Of a stretch of 64,000 nucleotides of DNA, positions 50,699 to 59,478 are shown in pieces (position 1 is the stretch's first letter; each line of letters begins with the position of its first letter). The position numbers were made by a program, and so were the translations under genes. This DNA comes from Chryseosolibacter sp964493505 (lineage in GTDB: Bacteria; Bacteroidota; Bacteroidia; Cytophagales; Cyclobacteriaceae): assembly GCA_964493505.1 (NCBI GenBank), contig CAZBNP010000015.1:1-64000 (forward strand), in the 5' to 3' direction. Under the pieces are notes generated by a model, which did not search any database, had not been told where the DNA came from, and saw nothing but the letters and a program-made list of their open reading frames with translations.

Positions 50699-52400
50699 CA
50701 CGCTCGCCCTTATCCCGCAACGTACTCTTCCAATAACCGTAACAGAAATATATTATCAGTCCGAAGGCCAGCCAGAAAAGGAAATAAATCCAGGACATGG
50801 CGGGTATCTCAATAAGAAGGTAGGAACAAAACAGCACCCCCATCACGGGAATAAGCGACAGCTGGCGCAAGTAGGTGTAGATACTCATCACAAAACCGAG
50901 CGCGATAAACAGCAGGAACAGCAGCATATCAAGTTCCGCATGGGTAACGGAAGCCAAATTGGCGGCAATCCGTTCGCGGACGAGAAGGCAGTACAGGGCG
51001 AATAAAGCGGGCACGATAAACCTGCCATTGATATACGGAAGCCTGAATCTTCCTTTTCTCACCTCACCCTCAGGTGGCTCAAGCTTCGGCAGCATCAACA
51101 CACCGCCGGAAACCAGCACAAAGGCAAACAATGTCCCGATGCTGGTGAGGTCTGTCACCAGATCACTTGCCATAAACAGCGAGGGAACGGCAACCAGGAC
51201 ACCAGTCATCACAGTTGAAAACCAGGGAGTCTGATACTTCGGGTGAATGCTTGCGAATTTTTTCGGAAGTAATCCGTCGCGACTCATGCTCATCCATATC
51301 CGCGGTTGTCCGAGCTGAAACACAAGCAGCACACTGGTCGTCGCCACTACAGCACTGACAGATACTATATATCCAATCCATTCCTGCCCCACACGCTCGA
51401 ACACAAACGCCAGCGGATCAGTCACCTTGAGTTCCGTGTACGACACCATTCCGGTAAGGACAAAGGCAATGAGGATGTAGAGAACGGTACAGAATATCAG
51501 TGAGTAGATCATTCCGCGCGGAAGATCTCGCTGCGGATTCTTGCATTCTTCCGCTGTTGTGGAAATGGCGTCGAACCCGATGTATGCATAGAACACCGCC
51601 GATACTCCGCGAAGCACACCTTCGAATCCATTGGGCATAAACGGGCTCCAGTTTGAGGGTTCGACGTAGAAGAAGCCGACAACAATGACAAAGAAGATCA
51701 CAACGACTTTGAAGATCACGAGGAAATTAGTGGTCTTTTTACTCTCCTTGATCCCCAGGTAGGTGAGGATGCTGATCACCACCACAATAAAAAAGGCAGG
51801 CAGGTTGATAAAGATGTGCTGGCCGAACAATACCGGCGCGGAGTTCCACGCATTCTGGACAAACAGCAAGCTATCGGTAAGCGGCAGGCCTTGAGCGATT
51901 GCTCTTTCCACCTCCGCATACGCCGCGCTGGCTGTTGACGGATCGGTGGTGAGCCAGGGAGCCAGGTGAATTCCAAAACCCTCCAGCAGGTTGTTAAAGT
52001 ATCCGCTCCAGGAAATTGCAACCACAATATTACCGATCGTGTATTCCAGAATCAGAGCCCATCCGATGATCCACGCTACAAACTCACCAAAGGAGACATA
52101 GGCGTAGGTATAGGCACTACCGGCGATAGGCACACGGCTGGCGAACTCGGCATAGCACAGGGCTGAGAACCCGCATGTTACGGCGGTAATAATAAAGAGG
52201 AGGGAGATCCCGGGGCCGCCATTGAATGCTGCCGTCCCGATAGTGGAGAAAATCCCCGCACCGACAACGGCAGCTACCCCCATTGATACAAGGTCGCGTA
52301 CACCCAGTATCCTTTTCAAACCACTCTGCTCATTCTCGTCTCGTTTTGCCTCATCAAGGATAGTTGTCAAGGACTTCTTTCTGAATAACGGATGGGCCAT
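50691..52400 (-). CDS. APC-superfamily amino-acid permease (cationic amino-acid transporter type)
   Basis: A 569-residue inner-membrane permease. MGVAAVVGAGIFSTIGTAAF is the first helix with the APC substrate motif, and YAYVSFGEFVAWIIGWALIL and FYAYIGFDAISTTAEECKNP are the CAT-family signatures. There are twelve or more membrane helices, with a large loop between helices 3 and 4. The likely substrate is a cationic or neutral amino acid. It opposes the lysine dehydrogenase-like gene tail to tail. Confidence 0.87.
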   Translation of the reverse strand: MAHPLFRKKSLTTILDEAKRDENEQSGLKRILGVRDLVSMGVAAVVGAGIFSTIGTAAFNGGPGISLLFIITAVTCGFSALCYAEFASRVPIAGSAYTYAYVSFGEFVAWIIGWALILEYTIGNIVVAISWSGYFNNLLEGFGIHLAPWLTTDPSTASAAYAEVERAIAQGLPLTDSLLFVQNAWNSAPVLFGQHIFINLPAFFIVVVISILTYLGIKESKKTTNFLVIFKVVVIFFVIVVGFFYVEPSNWSPFMPNGFEGVLRGVSAVFYAYIGFDAISTTAEECKNPQRDLPRGMIYSLIFCTVLYILIAFVLTGMVSYTELKVTDPLAFVFERVGQEWIGYIVSVSAVVATTSVLLVFQLGQPRIWMSMSRDGLLPKKFASIHPKYQTPWFSTVMTGVLVAVPSLFMASDLVTDLTSIGTLFAFVLVSGGVLMLPKLEPPEGEVRKGRFRLPYINGRFIVPALFALYCLLVRERIAANLASVTHAELDMLLFLLFIALGFVMSIYTYLRQLSLIPVMGVLFCSYLLIEIPAMSWIYFLFWLAFGLIIYFCYGYWKSTLRDKGERAS

Positions 52401-52491
52401 CTACAGTTGTTTTTAAAGGGCAAAGTAAGAAAATATTGGTATTTTTGGGGGCAAGTCTATTCAGGAGAGAGATATTATAGTACATTTTTAC

Positions 52492-53109
52492 ATGGATGTC
52501 GCAGTGGATCATAGCACAGGGCCAAGGATAAACATCACACCAGAGGAGATCAATAGTCTCCCCCTGAAGACCTTCAACGGGAGAACGCATGTAGTTACAA
52601 ATCGCGATCAACTCACTGCAATCGTGAAAGAAGTAGCGTCACACGAGGTAGTTGGTTTTGATACTGAAACCCGTCCCAGCTTCAAAAAAGGGCAACTATA
52701 TCAAGTGTCACTGCTTCAGCTCGCAATTCCGAAAAAAGTATATCTGATCCGCCTGAATCACACGGGGGTTACTAACGAGCTGGCCGGCTTGTTTTCCAAT
52801 GAGCGGATTGTCAAGGCAGGGGTTGGTATCCGCGACGATCTCAAGGCATTACAGAAACTACAGACGTTCGAACCCGCCGGATGTTGCGACCTGGCAATGC
52901 TTGCCAAGCAGGCAGGCCTTCAGGTAGAAAGCGTAAAAAAACTCACCGCGTTATTGCTTGGATTTCGTATTTCAAAAAGTGCCCAGACGTCAAACTGGGA
53001 GGCCTTTGCTTTTACACAAAAGCAGATCGAATACGCGGCTACCGATGCCTGGGTATGTCTCGAGCTCTTTCATAAGCTGAAGCAAAACGGGAACGGTCGG
53101 ACCCAGTAG
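52492..53109 (+). CDS. 3'-5' exonuclease, RNase D-like domain
   Basis: A 205-residue DnaQ-superfamily exonuclease. The first acidic motif is VVGFDTETRPSFKKG (DxE), the second lies in GVGIRDDLKALQKL, and the third is YAATDAWVCLELF (YxxxD), all catalytic residues of the DEDDy group. There is no HRDC domain, so it is the single-domain type related to RNase D/WRN. It probably trims RNA or DNA 3' ends. Divergent from the permease gene with 91 bases between. Confidence 0.87.
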   Translation: MDVAVDHSTGPRINITPEEINSLPLKTFNGRTHVVTNRDQLTAIVKEVASHEVVGFDTETRPSFKKGQLYQVSLLQLAIPKKVYLIRLNHTGVTNELAGLFSNERIVKAGVGIRDDLKALQKLQTFEPAGCCDLAMLAKQAGLQVESVKKLTALLLGFRISKSAQTSNWEAFAFTQKQIEYAATDAWVCLELFHKLKQNGNGRTQ

Positions 53110-53233
53110 GCAAATTTCTCCCCTCTTTTTACCGCCCGGTTACCGCCATTCACCTACGAGCGGCCGCTGCCCGCCTATCTTCGGTAGTCGTGCCCGGCAT
53201 CATCGCCGTATATTGGTTCATAAATCAATAAAC

Positions 53234-53995
53234 ATGGAAAATCAGAATAGAAACACCGACATCTCCGGCCGCACGCCCGACTCCAACCCATCGACCAGCC
53301 TGAGTAATGGCAGACTATGGGGCGGATTGATCGTCTTGCTGGTCGGCGGCTTGTTACTGGCAGACAAGACAGGCGCCGCATTCCCTGATTGGCTCATATC
53401 GTTCAAGACCTTCCTGATCGGACTTGGGCTATTTCTCGGATTCCGTCATTCCTTCTGCGGTTTTTTCTGGCTCATACCCATTGTTGTGGGGGTCATCTTT
53501 CTCCTCGGTGACATCTATCCCTGGTATGACCTCCGCCGATTTACCTTTCCGATACTGGTGATAGGATTCGGTCTGTTTCTCGTACTCCAGGCTCTTAAAA
53601 GGAAGCCCGAAGGTCGGTCATTTGATCCGATGGTGCGTGCAGAAGATTCCTCCGACGACATTCTCGACTCGGTTGTGATCTTTGGCGGTGCGAAGAAAAA
53701 CGTTATCTCAAAGAGTTTTCGCGGCGGCGAAGCTGTGACCGTCTTCGGCGGAACCGATATAAATCTTATGCAGGCGGAACTGGCGGGACCCGTCGTGCTT
53801 GAACTAACGCAGATCTTTGGCGGCACCAAGTTGCTCGTTCCCGCCCACTGGCAAGTGCAGTCAAGGGAAATGGTCGCAATTCTCGGAGGTGTGGATGACA
53901 AACGACCCGTTGTGGCACGTACGGAAAACGACCCCCCGATCCTGATCCTGAAAGGCACCTGCCTGTTCGGGGGTATCGACATTAAAAGCTACTAG
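53234..53995 (+). CDS. LiaF-like envelope-stress membrane protein
   Basis: A 253-residue protein with about four N-terminal hydrophobic segments at residues 25-115 (WGGLIVLLVGGLLLADKTGA, GLFLGFRHSFCGFFWLIPIV). A soluble beta-helical C-terminus with repeated FGG units follows from 150 (SVVIFGGAKKNVISKSFRGG, TVFGGTDINLMQAEL, CLFGGIDIKSY). This is the LiaF/YvqF 'cell wall-active antibiotics response' architecture, and LiaF inhibits its partner kinase. An in-frame ATG at 53213 would add 7 codons; the ATG at 53234 is used. It opens a likely operon of four genes, ending with a LytS-type kinase and LytTR regulator. Confidence 0.82.
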   Translation: MENQNRNTDISGRTPDSNPSTSLSNGRLWGGLIVLLVGGLLLADKTGAAFPDWLISFKTFLIGLGLFLGFRHSFCGFFWLIPIVVGVIFLLGDIYPWYDLRRFTFPILVIGFGLFLVLQALKRKPEGRSFDPMVRAEDSSDDILDSVVIFGGAKKNVISKSFRGGEAVTVFGGTDINLMQAELAGPVVLELTQIFGGTKLLVPAHWQVQSREMVAILGGVDDKRPVVARTENDPPILILKGTCLFGGIDIKSY

Positions 53996-54053
53996 CCGAC
54001 GCCTATTGTTTATTGTCTGAAGTCCAGGATGACCAATTAAAATAATCGCGGAT

Positions 54054-54395
54054 ATGAACTGGTATATTGCAAAGATCGTGTTTAAGATTTCGGCCGGGAA
54101 TTCAGACCGCAAACCGCAGTTCGACGAACAACTGAGATTGATCTCGGCAGAGTCGGAAGGAGACGCGTTCCTGAAAGCAAGAACCATTGGCATTGCTGAA
54201 GAAGACTCGTTTCCGAACGACCAGAACAAGGTGGTTAAATGGGAATTCATCAATGCATCCGAAATCATTCCGCTCAATAAAATTGAGGACGGGATGGAAA
54301 TTTATTCCCGGATTCACGAAACGGACGAAGCGAAATCATATATTCAGTGTATTCACCGGAAAGCAATATTTCTGAGGACACATTCCGAAAGCTAA
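54054..54395 (+). CDS. DUF4288 domain protein
   Basis: A 113-residue soluble protein starting MNWYIAKIVFKISAGNSDRK. EQLRLISAESEGDAFLKART and WEFINASEIIPLNKIEDGME fit the DUF4288 family, a small alpha/beta fold of unknown role. It is 58 bases after the LiaF-like gene and 10 bases before the histidine kinase gene, so it is placed in the same transcript. Confidence 0.8.
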   Translation: MNWYIAKIVFKISAGNSDRKPQFDEQLRLISAESEGDAFLKARTIGIAEEDSFPNDQNKVVKWEFINASEIIPLNKIEDGMEIYSRIHETDEAKSYIQCIHRKAIFLRTHSES

Positions 54396-54405
54396 TCTTC
54401 ACTAC

Positions 54406-55440
54406 TTGTCATTAAACGATTTTTCATATAGAAAGCTCACCTACATCTTCGCACTTTGGTTCGGTGGATGGACGGTGCTGCAGGCTATCGCTTTACAACT
54501 CACCTTTGGATTCGGATGGTCTAAGGTAGCGACCGACGCTATTGTCACGAACGCGGCTATCGCCATGGCTGGGTACAATATGATCGTGGTTATGAAACAT
54601 TACAATCCCGGTCGCCTGGTCATTGTGGCGATGTCTATCGGGCTCACCGCGATCAGTGTACTTGCTACGCAGTATATTGTCACCCTGTTGGTCAATGAAA
54701 CTCCCGAATACCTGGCATTCCTTGAGAAGTCAATGATCATCCGGGGACTTTACAGCTGGCTGATGATCCTGTCAGTTGGCTCGTTCACACGGCTATGGCT
54801 TGGGTTGGTCGAACACCAGCTATCCGAACAGCGGAAAGTCACTGCCGAACGGCTTTCACGTGAGGCAGAATTATCACAACTGCGCCAACAACTCCAGCCG
54901 CACTTCCTTTTCAACAGCCTTAACTCCGTTAGCGCTCTCGCCGGCAGTCGTCCCGAGGAAGCCCGCAAAATGATACAGCAGCTCTCTGATTTCTTCCGCG
55001 CAACCCTCCGGAAAGACGACCAGCAACTGATACCCTTGTCGGAAGAGTTGGAACACCTCTCGCTTTATCTGGAAATTGAAAAAGTAAGATTTGGTCACCG
55101 ACTCAGGACGGATATCCAATGCGAAGGGGCGGCAATGAGTTTACGACTTCCTCCACTGCTCCTGCAGCCTGTCGTGGAGAACGCCATTAAATTCGGATTG
55201 TACGACACACTAGGTGAGACTACTATTGTTGTGAAGTCGATGAAAGAAGACAATATCCTCAGGATTGTTGTGGAGAACCCGTTTGACCCTTCCGGTACGC
55301 CTCCACTGCGGGGGACCGGTTTCGGATTGAGCTCGATACGCAGAAGATTGTATCTGTTATACGCGCGCAACGACCTCATGAAAACCTCGCAGCAAGAAAA
55401 TATCTTTATTACCACGATACGAATCCCGCAGAACTCATGA
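54406..55440 (+). CDS. LytS-type sensor histidine kinase
   Basis: A 344-residue membrane kinase of the HisKA-7TM/LytS type. Four hydrophobic segments lie within residues 10-130. The phospho-His is in LRQQLQPHFLFNSLNSVSAL (the QPHFLFNSLN motif), and the ATPase core LLLQPVVENAIKFGLYD and GTGFGLSSIRRRL holds the N and G boxes. The start is a TTG at 54406, since no ATG or GTG lies in the conserved beginning (LNDFSYRKLTYIFALWF). It overlaps the LytTR regulator gene as ATGA. Confidence 0.88.
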   Translation: MSLNDFSYRKLTYIFALWFGGWTVLQAIALQLTFGFGWSKVATDAIVTNAAIAMAGYNMIVVMKHYNPGRLVIVAMSIGLTAISVLATQYIVTLLVNETPEYLAFLEKSMIIRGLYSWLMILSVGSFTRLWLGLVEHQLSEQRKVTAERLSREAELSQLRQQLQPHFLFNSLNSVSALAGSRPEEARKMIQQLSDFFRATLRKDDQQLIPLSEELEHLSLYLEIEKVRFGHRLRTDIQCEGAAMSLRLPPLLLQPVVENAIKFGLYDTLGETTIVVKSMKEDNILRIVVENPFDPSGTPPLRGTGFGLSSIRRRLYLLYARNDLMKTSQQENIFITTIRIPQNS

Positions 55441-56168
55441 TAAAGGCACTGATCATCGATGACGAGCCACTCGCGCGAAGTATTGTTTCAGAGTATCTTG
55501 GTTCCTATCCGGAAATCAAAATTGTCAGCGAGTGCAACGATGGCTTCGAAGGAGTGAAAGCCATCGCGAAGCACAAGCCGGAACTGATCTTCCTTGACAT
55601 CCAGATGCCAAAGATCAATGGGTTCGAAATGCTGGAGCTTATAGACGAGACTCCGGCTATCATCTTCACGACAGCTTTTGACGAGTACGCCATCAAGGCT
55701 TTTGAATCACATGCCATCGACTACCTTCTCAAACCGTTCAACAAAGAGCGGTTTGACAAAGCGGTTCAGAAATGGCTCGCGCAGCGCAGTAGTCATAATC
55801 AACCCGTGATATCCCAGGAGCAGTTGCGCCAGCCCGAAGAACGCATGCGTGTGGTCGTAAAGGAATCCGGCAACATAAGGATTATCCCCGTAGAGGAAAT
55901 TCACTACATCGAAGCGTATGACGACTACGTTAAGATCTTCGCCGGAAAAGATATGTTCCTGAAGAAAAAGACAATGAGTTACTACGAAAATATACTTGAT
56001 CCGACGCTTTTCGTACGTGTACACCGATCATACATCCTTCAGGTATCACAGATCACGAGGATAGAGCCCATGGAAAAAGACACCCATATTGCGTTACTTA
56101 AGAGCGGCGCAAAAATCACGCTCAGCAAATCAGGTTATGGAAAGCTGAAAACTGTACTCGGACTTTGA
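55437..56168 (+). CDS. LytTR-family response regulator
   Basis: A 243-residue regulator. The receiver domain (1-120) has DDE at 8-10, the phospho-Asp in LIFLDIQMP, Thr in FTTAF and Lys in LLKPFN. The LytTR DNA-binding domain is at about 140-243 (EIHYIEAYDDYVKIFAGKDM, FVRVHRSYILQVSQITRIEP). It would be phosphorylated by the adjacent LytS-type kinase. The operon with a LiaF-like protein suggests control of envelope genes. Direct targets cannot be seen here. Confidence 0.92.
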   Translation: MIKALIIDDEPLARSIVSEYLGSYPEIKIVSECNDGFEGVKAIAKHKPELIFLDIQMPKINGFEMLELIDETPAIIFTTAFDEYAIKAFESHAIDYLLKPFNKERFDKAVQKWLAQRSSHNQPVISQEQLRQPEERMRVVVKESGNIRIIPVEEIHYIEAYDDYVKIFAGKDMFLKKKTMSYYENILDPTLFVRVHRSYILQVSQITRIEPMEKDTHIALLKSGAKITLSKSGYGKLKTVLGL

Positions 56169-56177
56169 TTGCCCGGA

Positions 56178-56786
56178 TTACCAGCGCAGCTTAACGTCAG
56201 TTGCCTTCAGCAGCTCAAGCTTCTCAATGAGTCGTGTCTTGTCGCGCGCCTTGTAGTCGGCTGTCAGGCTGCATTCAGCCTCGAATTTTTGTTCCCTGAC
56301 GCGGAGATCAAAGTCTTTTATCAGCCGCATCACTTCCGCGGTAGCCCCGTAATCGTACAAAATCACAATCCCTTCCATGACATCTTTTTCAATAATCTCC
56401 GCATTGTTCAACGCATCGGCGGCGGCGCTCTTGTAAGCCGTGACGAGGCCGCCTACTCCAAGCTTTACGCCTCCGAAATAGCGAACGACAACCACCAGCA
56501 CATCGGTGAGATTCCGGGAACGTATCTGACCGAGGATGGGATCTCCCGCGGAATGGTTGGGCTCACCCGCGTCAAAAGCTCTGAACAATCTTCCTTCAGG
56601 GCCCAGCATCCAGGCGTAGCAATGGTGACGCGCATCGAAATACTTCTTTCGAAGGAGGGAAAGGTGACCGCTGATCTCGGTTTCCGATGATACAGGATAT
56701 ACGAACGCGAGGAAGCGGCTGCCTTTCTCGCGGTAACTGCCCTCCGAAGGAGACGCTATTGTTCTAAAAGAGTACTGATCGTGCAA
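56178..56786 (-). CDS. YigZ/IMPACT family protein
   Basis: A 202-residue protein of the IMPACT family. YREKGSRFLAFVYPVSSETE, then DARHHCYAWMLGP and FDAGEPNHSAGDPILGQI with VVVVRYFGGVKLGVGGLVTA, are the signature. The C-terminal domain has the elongation-factor-like fold. Bacterial members are conserved but their function is uncertain. The gene converges with the LytTR regulator gene, leaving only 9 bases between stops. Confidence 0.92.
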   Translation of the reverse strand: MHDQYSFRTIASPSEGSYREKGSRFLAFVYPVSSETEISGHLSLLRKKYFDARHHCYAWMLGPEGRLFRAFDAGEPNHSAGDPILGQIRSRNLTDVLVVVVRYFGGVKLGVGGLVTAYKSAAADALNNAEIIEKDVMEGIVILYDYGATAEVMRLIKDFDLRVREQKFEAECSLTADYKARDKTRLIEKLELLKATDVKLRW

Positions 56787-56888
56787 CGTTTAGGTGTCTT
56801 TTTACGTCTCAAAGAAAAGAATACCCGTGCCGCCGTGCAACCCTGTCCTCCCACGAAGATCCTTATCATTTGATAACCCAATACAAAT

Positions 56889-57701
56889 ATGAAAAACTAT
56901 GGCCTCCTAATCATTCTCCTGATGTTCGCCAACGGAATCCAGGCGCAGACCAGGGAAACCCGGGACGTTCGGAAATTCACAAAGATAACCTTTGCCCATC
57001 CCGGCAAACTTTATCTGAAGCAGGGCAGTCCACAGCGGGTAGAGTTAGAGGGAGAGGCGGGTATCCTCAAAGAAGTTGAGACCGTAGTCGATGGCAATCA
57101 TTTGAAGATTCGGAAAAAGAACGAGGGATGGTTTAATTGGGGCCTCAGCGACTCCGAAAAGATCATCGTCTACATCACCGTTGCCGATATCGAAGGGATT
57201 AATGTCAGCGGGTCGGGCGACATAATCGGTCAGTCCAAAATAAAAGCGGGCGATATCGATATTCGCGTCAGCGGTAGCGGATCTCTTACCGTAGAGATTG
57301 ACGCGAGGGAGGTTGACGCCGATGTAGCCGGCTCGGGTGACATACGTCTCAGTGGTCACTTCAGAAGTCTCGATACCGATGTCAGCGGATCAGGCAAAGT
57401 GATCCTGTCAGCTTCGATCGATGAATCCGCCGAGTTCGACGTTTCCGGCTCGGGGAGGATTGAAGCCAACGGCAATACCAACCGCGTAAAGGTGAGCGTC
57501 AGCGGGTCGGGAAAGGTCATGGCAGCAGACCTGAAAGCTAACCGTTGTGAAGTCAGGATCTCCGGTTCAGGTAGTGTAGCAGTCAACGTCGTCGACGAAC
57601 TCAATGCGAACATTTCCGGGAGTGGAAGTGTATCCTATCGCGGTAGTCCCCGGAAAGTGAACAGTCACTCCTCGGGCAGCGGGAAAGTAAAGAAGATCTG
57701 A
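56889..57701 (+). CDS. secreted head-GIN domain (DUF2807) protein with repeats
   Basis: A 270-residue precursor with signal peptide MKNYGLLIILLMFANGIQAQ. The mature part is a beta-helix domain of the DUF2807 type with at least nine VSGSG-like turns (INVSGSGDI, IRVSGSGSL, TDVSGSGKV, FDVSGSGRI, VRISGSGSV and others). The spacing is about 16-23 residues per rung. Proteins of this type are periplasmic or surface-exposed in Bacteroidota and are thought to act in adhesion or signalling. The role is not established. It ends 17 bases before the convergent prfB. Confidence 0.85.
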   Translation: MKNYGLLIILLMFANGIQAQTRETRDVRKFTKITFAHPGKLYLKQGSPQRVELEGEAGILKEVETVVDGNHLKIRKKNEGWFNWGLSDSEKIIVYITVADIEGINVSGSGDIIGQSKIKAGDIDIRVSGSGSLTVEIDAREVDADVAGSGDIRLSGHFRSLDTDVSGSGKVILSASIDESAEFDVSGSGRIEANGNTNRVKVSVSGSGKVMAADLKANRCEVRISGSGSVAVNVVDELNANISGSGSVSYRGSPRKVNSHSSGSGKVKKI

Positions 57702-57718
57702 CGGTTTCTTAATCGCAC

Positions 57719-58820
57719 TCAGGGCTCTTGCGTGCTGGCCTCCTGTGCACCGAGGAGGAAGGCCTTAATGAAGTCGTCGATATCGCCGTCGAGAACGTTG
57801 TTGGCATCAGTACGTTCAACGCCGGTGCGCGCATCCTTTACAAGCTTGTAGGGATGCAGCACATAGTTCCGTATCTGAGATCCAAAATCGATTCTCATCT
57901 TGCCTGCTTCAATCTTGTCACGAGCGGCATTCCGCTTTTCCATCTCCAGCTGGTAAAGGCGCGACTTCAGCATCTGCATAGCCTTCTCCCGGTTCGCGTG
58001 CTGCGAACGTTCAACCTGGCACACAATGACGATACCCGTAGGCTTATGAGTGAGCTGCACCTTCGTTTCGACCTTGTTTACATTCTGTCCGCCAGCTCCT
58101 CCAGACCGGGAAGTTTGTATTTCGATATCGGCCGGGTTGATTTCGATGTTGATGCTATCGTCGATGACAGGGTAAACGAATACTGATGCAAAAGACGTAT
58201 GACGGCGGCCGTTGGAGTCAAACGGCGAAATCCGGACAAGCCGGTGCACGCCGATCTCCGATTTCAGCTTTCCGTAAGCGAAAGGACCGTCAATTTCGAG
58301 CGTCGCAGACTTTACGCCGGCAACTTCACCGGCGAGGTAGTCTACCTGTCTGACTTTATAGCCACTCTGTTCCCCCCACATAATGTACATACGGTTGAGC
58401 ATATCCGCCCAATCCTGGCTTTCCGTGCCTCCGGCGCCGGGATTGATCTCCAGCATAGCACTGAGCTGGTCTTCCTCGCCACTCAGCATCTTCTTGAATT
58501 CGAGCTCCTCAACCGCGTTTGTGGTTCGCTCGTATTCGCGATTCAACTCCTCTTCGCCCACTTCGCCGGCTTCATGGAACTCGTTCAGCACTTCCAGGTC
58601 TTCAACAAGCTTATTGACTTCCCCGAAAGCGTCAGTCCACACTTTTTTAGCCCGAATGTTCTTCAGGATCACTTCGGCCTGCTTCGGATTGCTCCAGAAA
58701 TCAGCCTGCTGCGTGATCAACTCCTCATCTCTTACTTCTACCGCTTTGCGATCGTAGTCAAAGGTACCTCCTCAAGGCGCCAACGCGGACCTTCAAGTCT
58801 TTCAACTTGTCTGTTGTCAT
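57719..58820 (-). CDS. prfB: peptide chain release factor 2, programmed frameshift
   Basis: It releases peptides at UGA and UAA stops. The reading frame starts with MTTDKLKDLKVRVGALRRYL (20 codons from 58820), meets a TGA (58760-58758) and continues in the +1 frame as DYDRKAVEVRDEEL to the stop at 57719, giving 366 residues in all, the usual RF2 length. The stop-recognition tripeptide SPF lies in VRISPFDSNG and the catalytic GGQ in SRSGGAGGQNVNKVET. The frameshift makes RF2 sense its own level: when RF2 is scarce, the TGA is read slowly and the ribosome slips. Confidence 0.96.
58757..58772 (-). promoter_or_regulatory. programmed +1 frameshift site of prfB
   Basis: On the minus strand the site reads AGGAGG (58772-58767), TAC, CTT, TGA, C. 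This is the classic RF2 site, with a Shine-Dalgarno word three bases before the slippery CTT and a TGA followed by C, as in E. coli (there AGGGGG TAT CTT TGAC). All known elements are conserved. Confidence 0.95.
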
Positions 58821-58836
58821 AGTTCAAAATTTGGTG

Positions 58837-58844
58837 CAAAGATA
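58837..58844 (-). promoter_or_regulatory. -7 promoter element for prfB
   Basis: The minus strand reads TATCTTTG, an exact TAnnTTTG match, ending 16 bases before the prfB start. The transcript leader would be about 10 nt. Confidence 0.4.
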
Positions 58845-58890
58845 GGAGATTCTATTCAATTCGTTGCGGTAGTAGCATGGTAAAGCGGGC

Positions 58891-59415
58891 TCACTCAATC
58901 CGCTGCCGCGTATCCGGCCGATAAAATCCCGACCCCCGATCTACCATCATCATTCGTGTGGGATAGCGGATCTTTTGTGACTTCTTCTTCAATAGCATCA
59001 ACGGCAAGCCTGTGGCAAGGGCGGCAGCACTGACAACGGTAATGTTCTCGTCGAGATCCGGCGAATTCCCGTTAACTACCACGACATTGAACTGGTCGAT
59101 AATAAACAACCCGGTTCCCAGAATCACCAACGCGCCCCCTATTGTATTGTAGAACCTGTGCTGACGGAAATAGATCTTGTCAAACCGATGGAAGGAAATC
59201 GTATCACGATGGGTGACAACCGCTGTGTCTGAAAGATTATTCACGTATGTAGTACGAATAGTCTTCTCCCCTTTCAACCGAAAAACAAACTCGTCACCCG
59301 GATACAAGCGCAACAGAACATTCTCCCTCTTCAGGACCAGTAACTGCCTCTGACAAAAGGCCGTTCCCGAAATCAGAAAGAGGAAAAAAAGAGATATTGG
59401 TTTCAGGATAGTCAA
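58891..59415 (-). CDS. secreted/membrane protein of unknown function
   Basis: A 174-residue precursor with signal peptide MTILKPISLFFLFLISGTAF ending CQ. The mature part starts with beta strands (VLLRLYPGDEFVFRLKGEKT), and a hydrophobic hairpin follows at about 93-140 (IGGALVILGTGLFIIDQFNV, VVSAAALATGLPLMLL). The tail is basic. The pattern resembles small Cytophagales envelope proteins, but no family was recognised. The nearest upstream same-strand neighbour is the PduO gene, 64 bases away. Confidence 0.65.
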   Translation of the reverse strand: MTILKPISLFFLFLISGTAFCQRQLLVLKRENVLLRLYPGDEFVFRLKGEKTIRTTYVNNLSDTAVVTHRDTISFHRFDKIYFRQHRFYNTIGGALVILGTGLFIIDQFNVVVVNGNSPDLDENITVVSAAALATGLPLMLLKKKSQKIRYPTRMMMVDRGSGFYRPDTRQRIE

Positions 59416-59478
59416 CTGCGCCGTCGATGTAAAACATCATAAAAATAGAAATTTGACCAGCATAATGTGCCGTGACCT

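Noticed and set aside
58720..58820. prfB starting at an internal ATG near 58720
   Set aside because: The upstream 20 codons, the SD, CTT and TGA-C form the standard RF2 frameshift, and the joined sequence RRYL-DYD matches the family.
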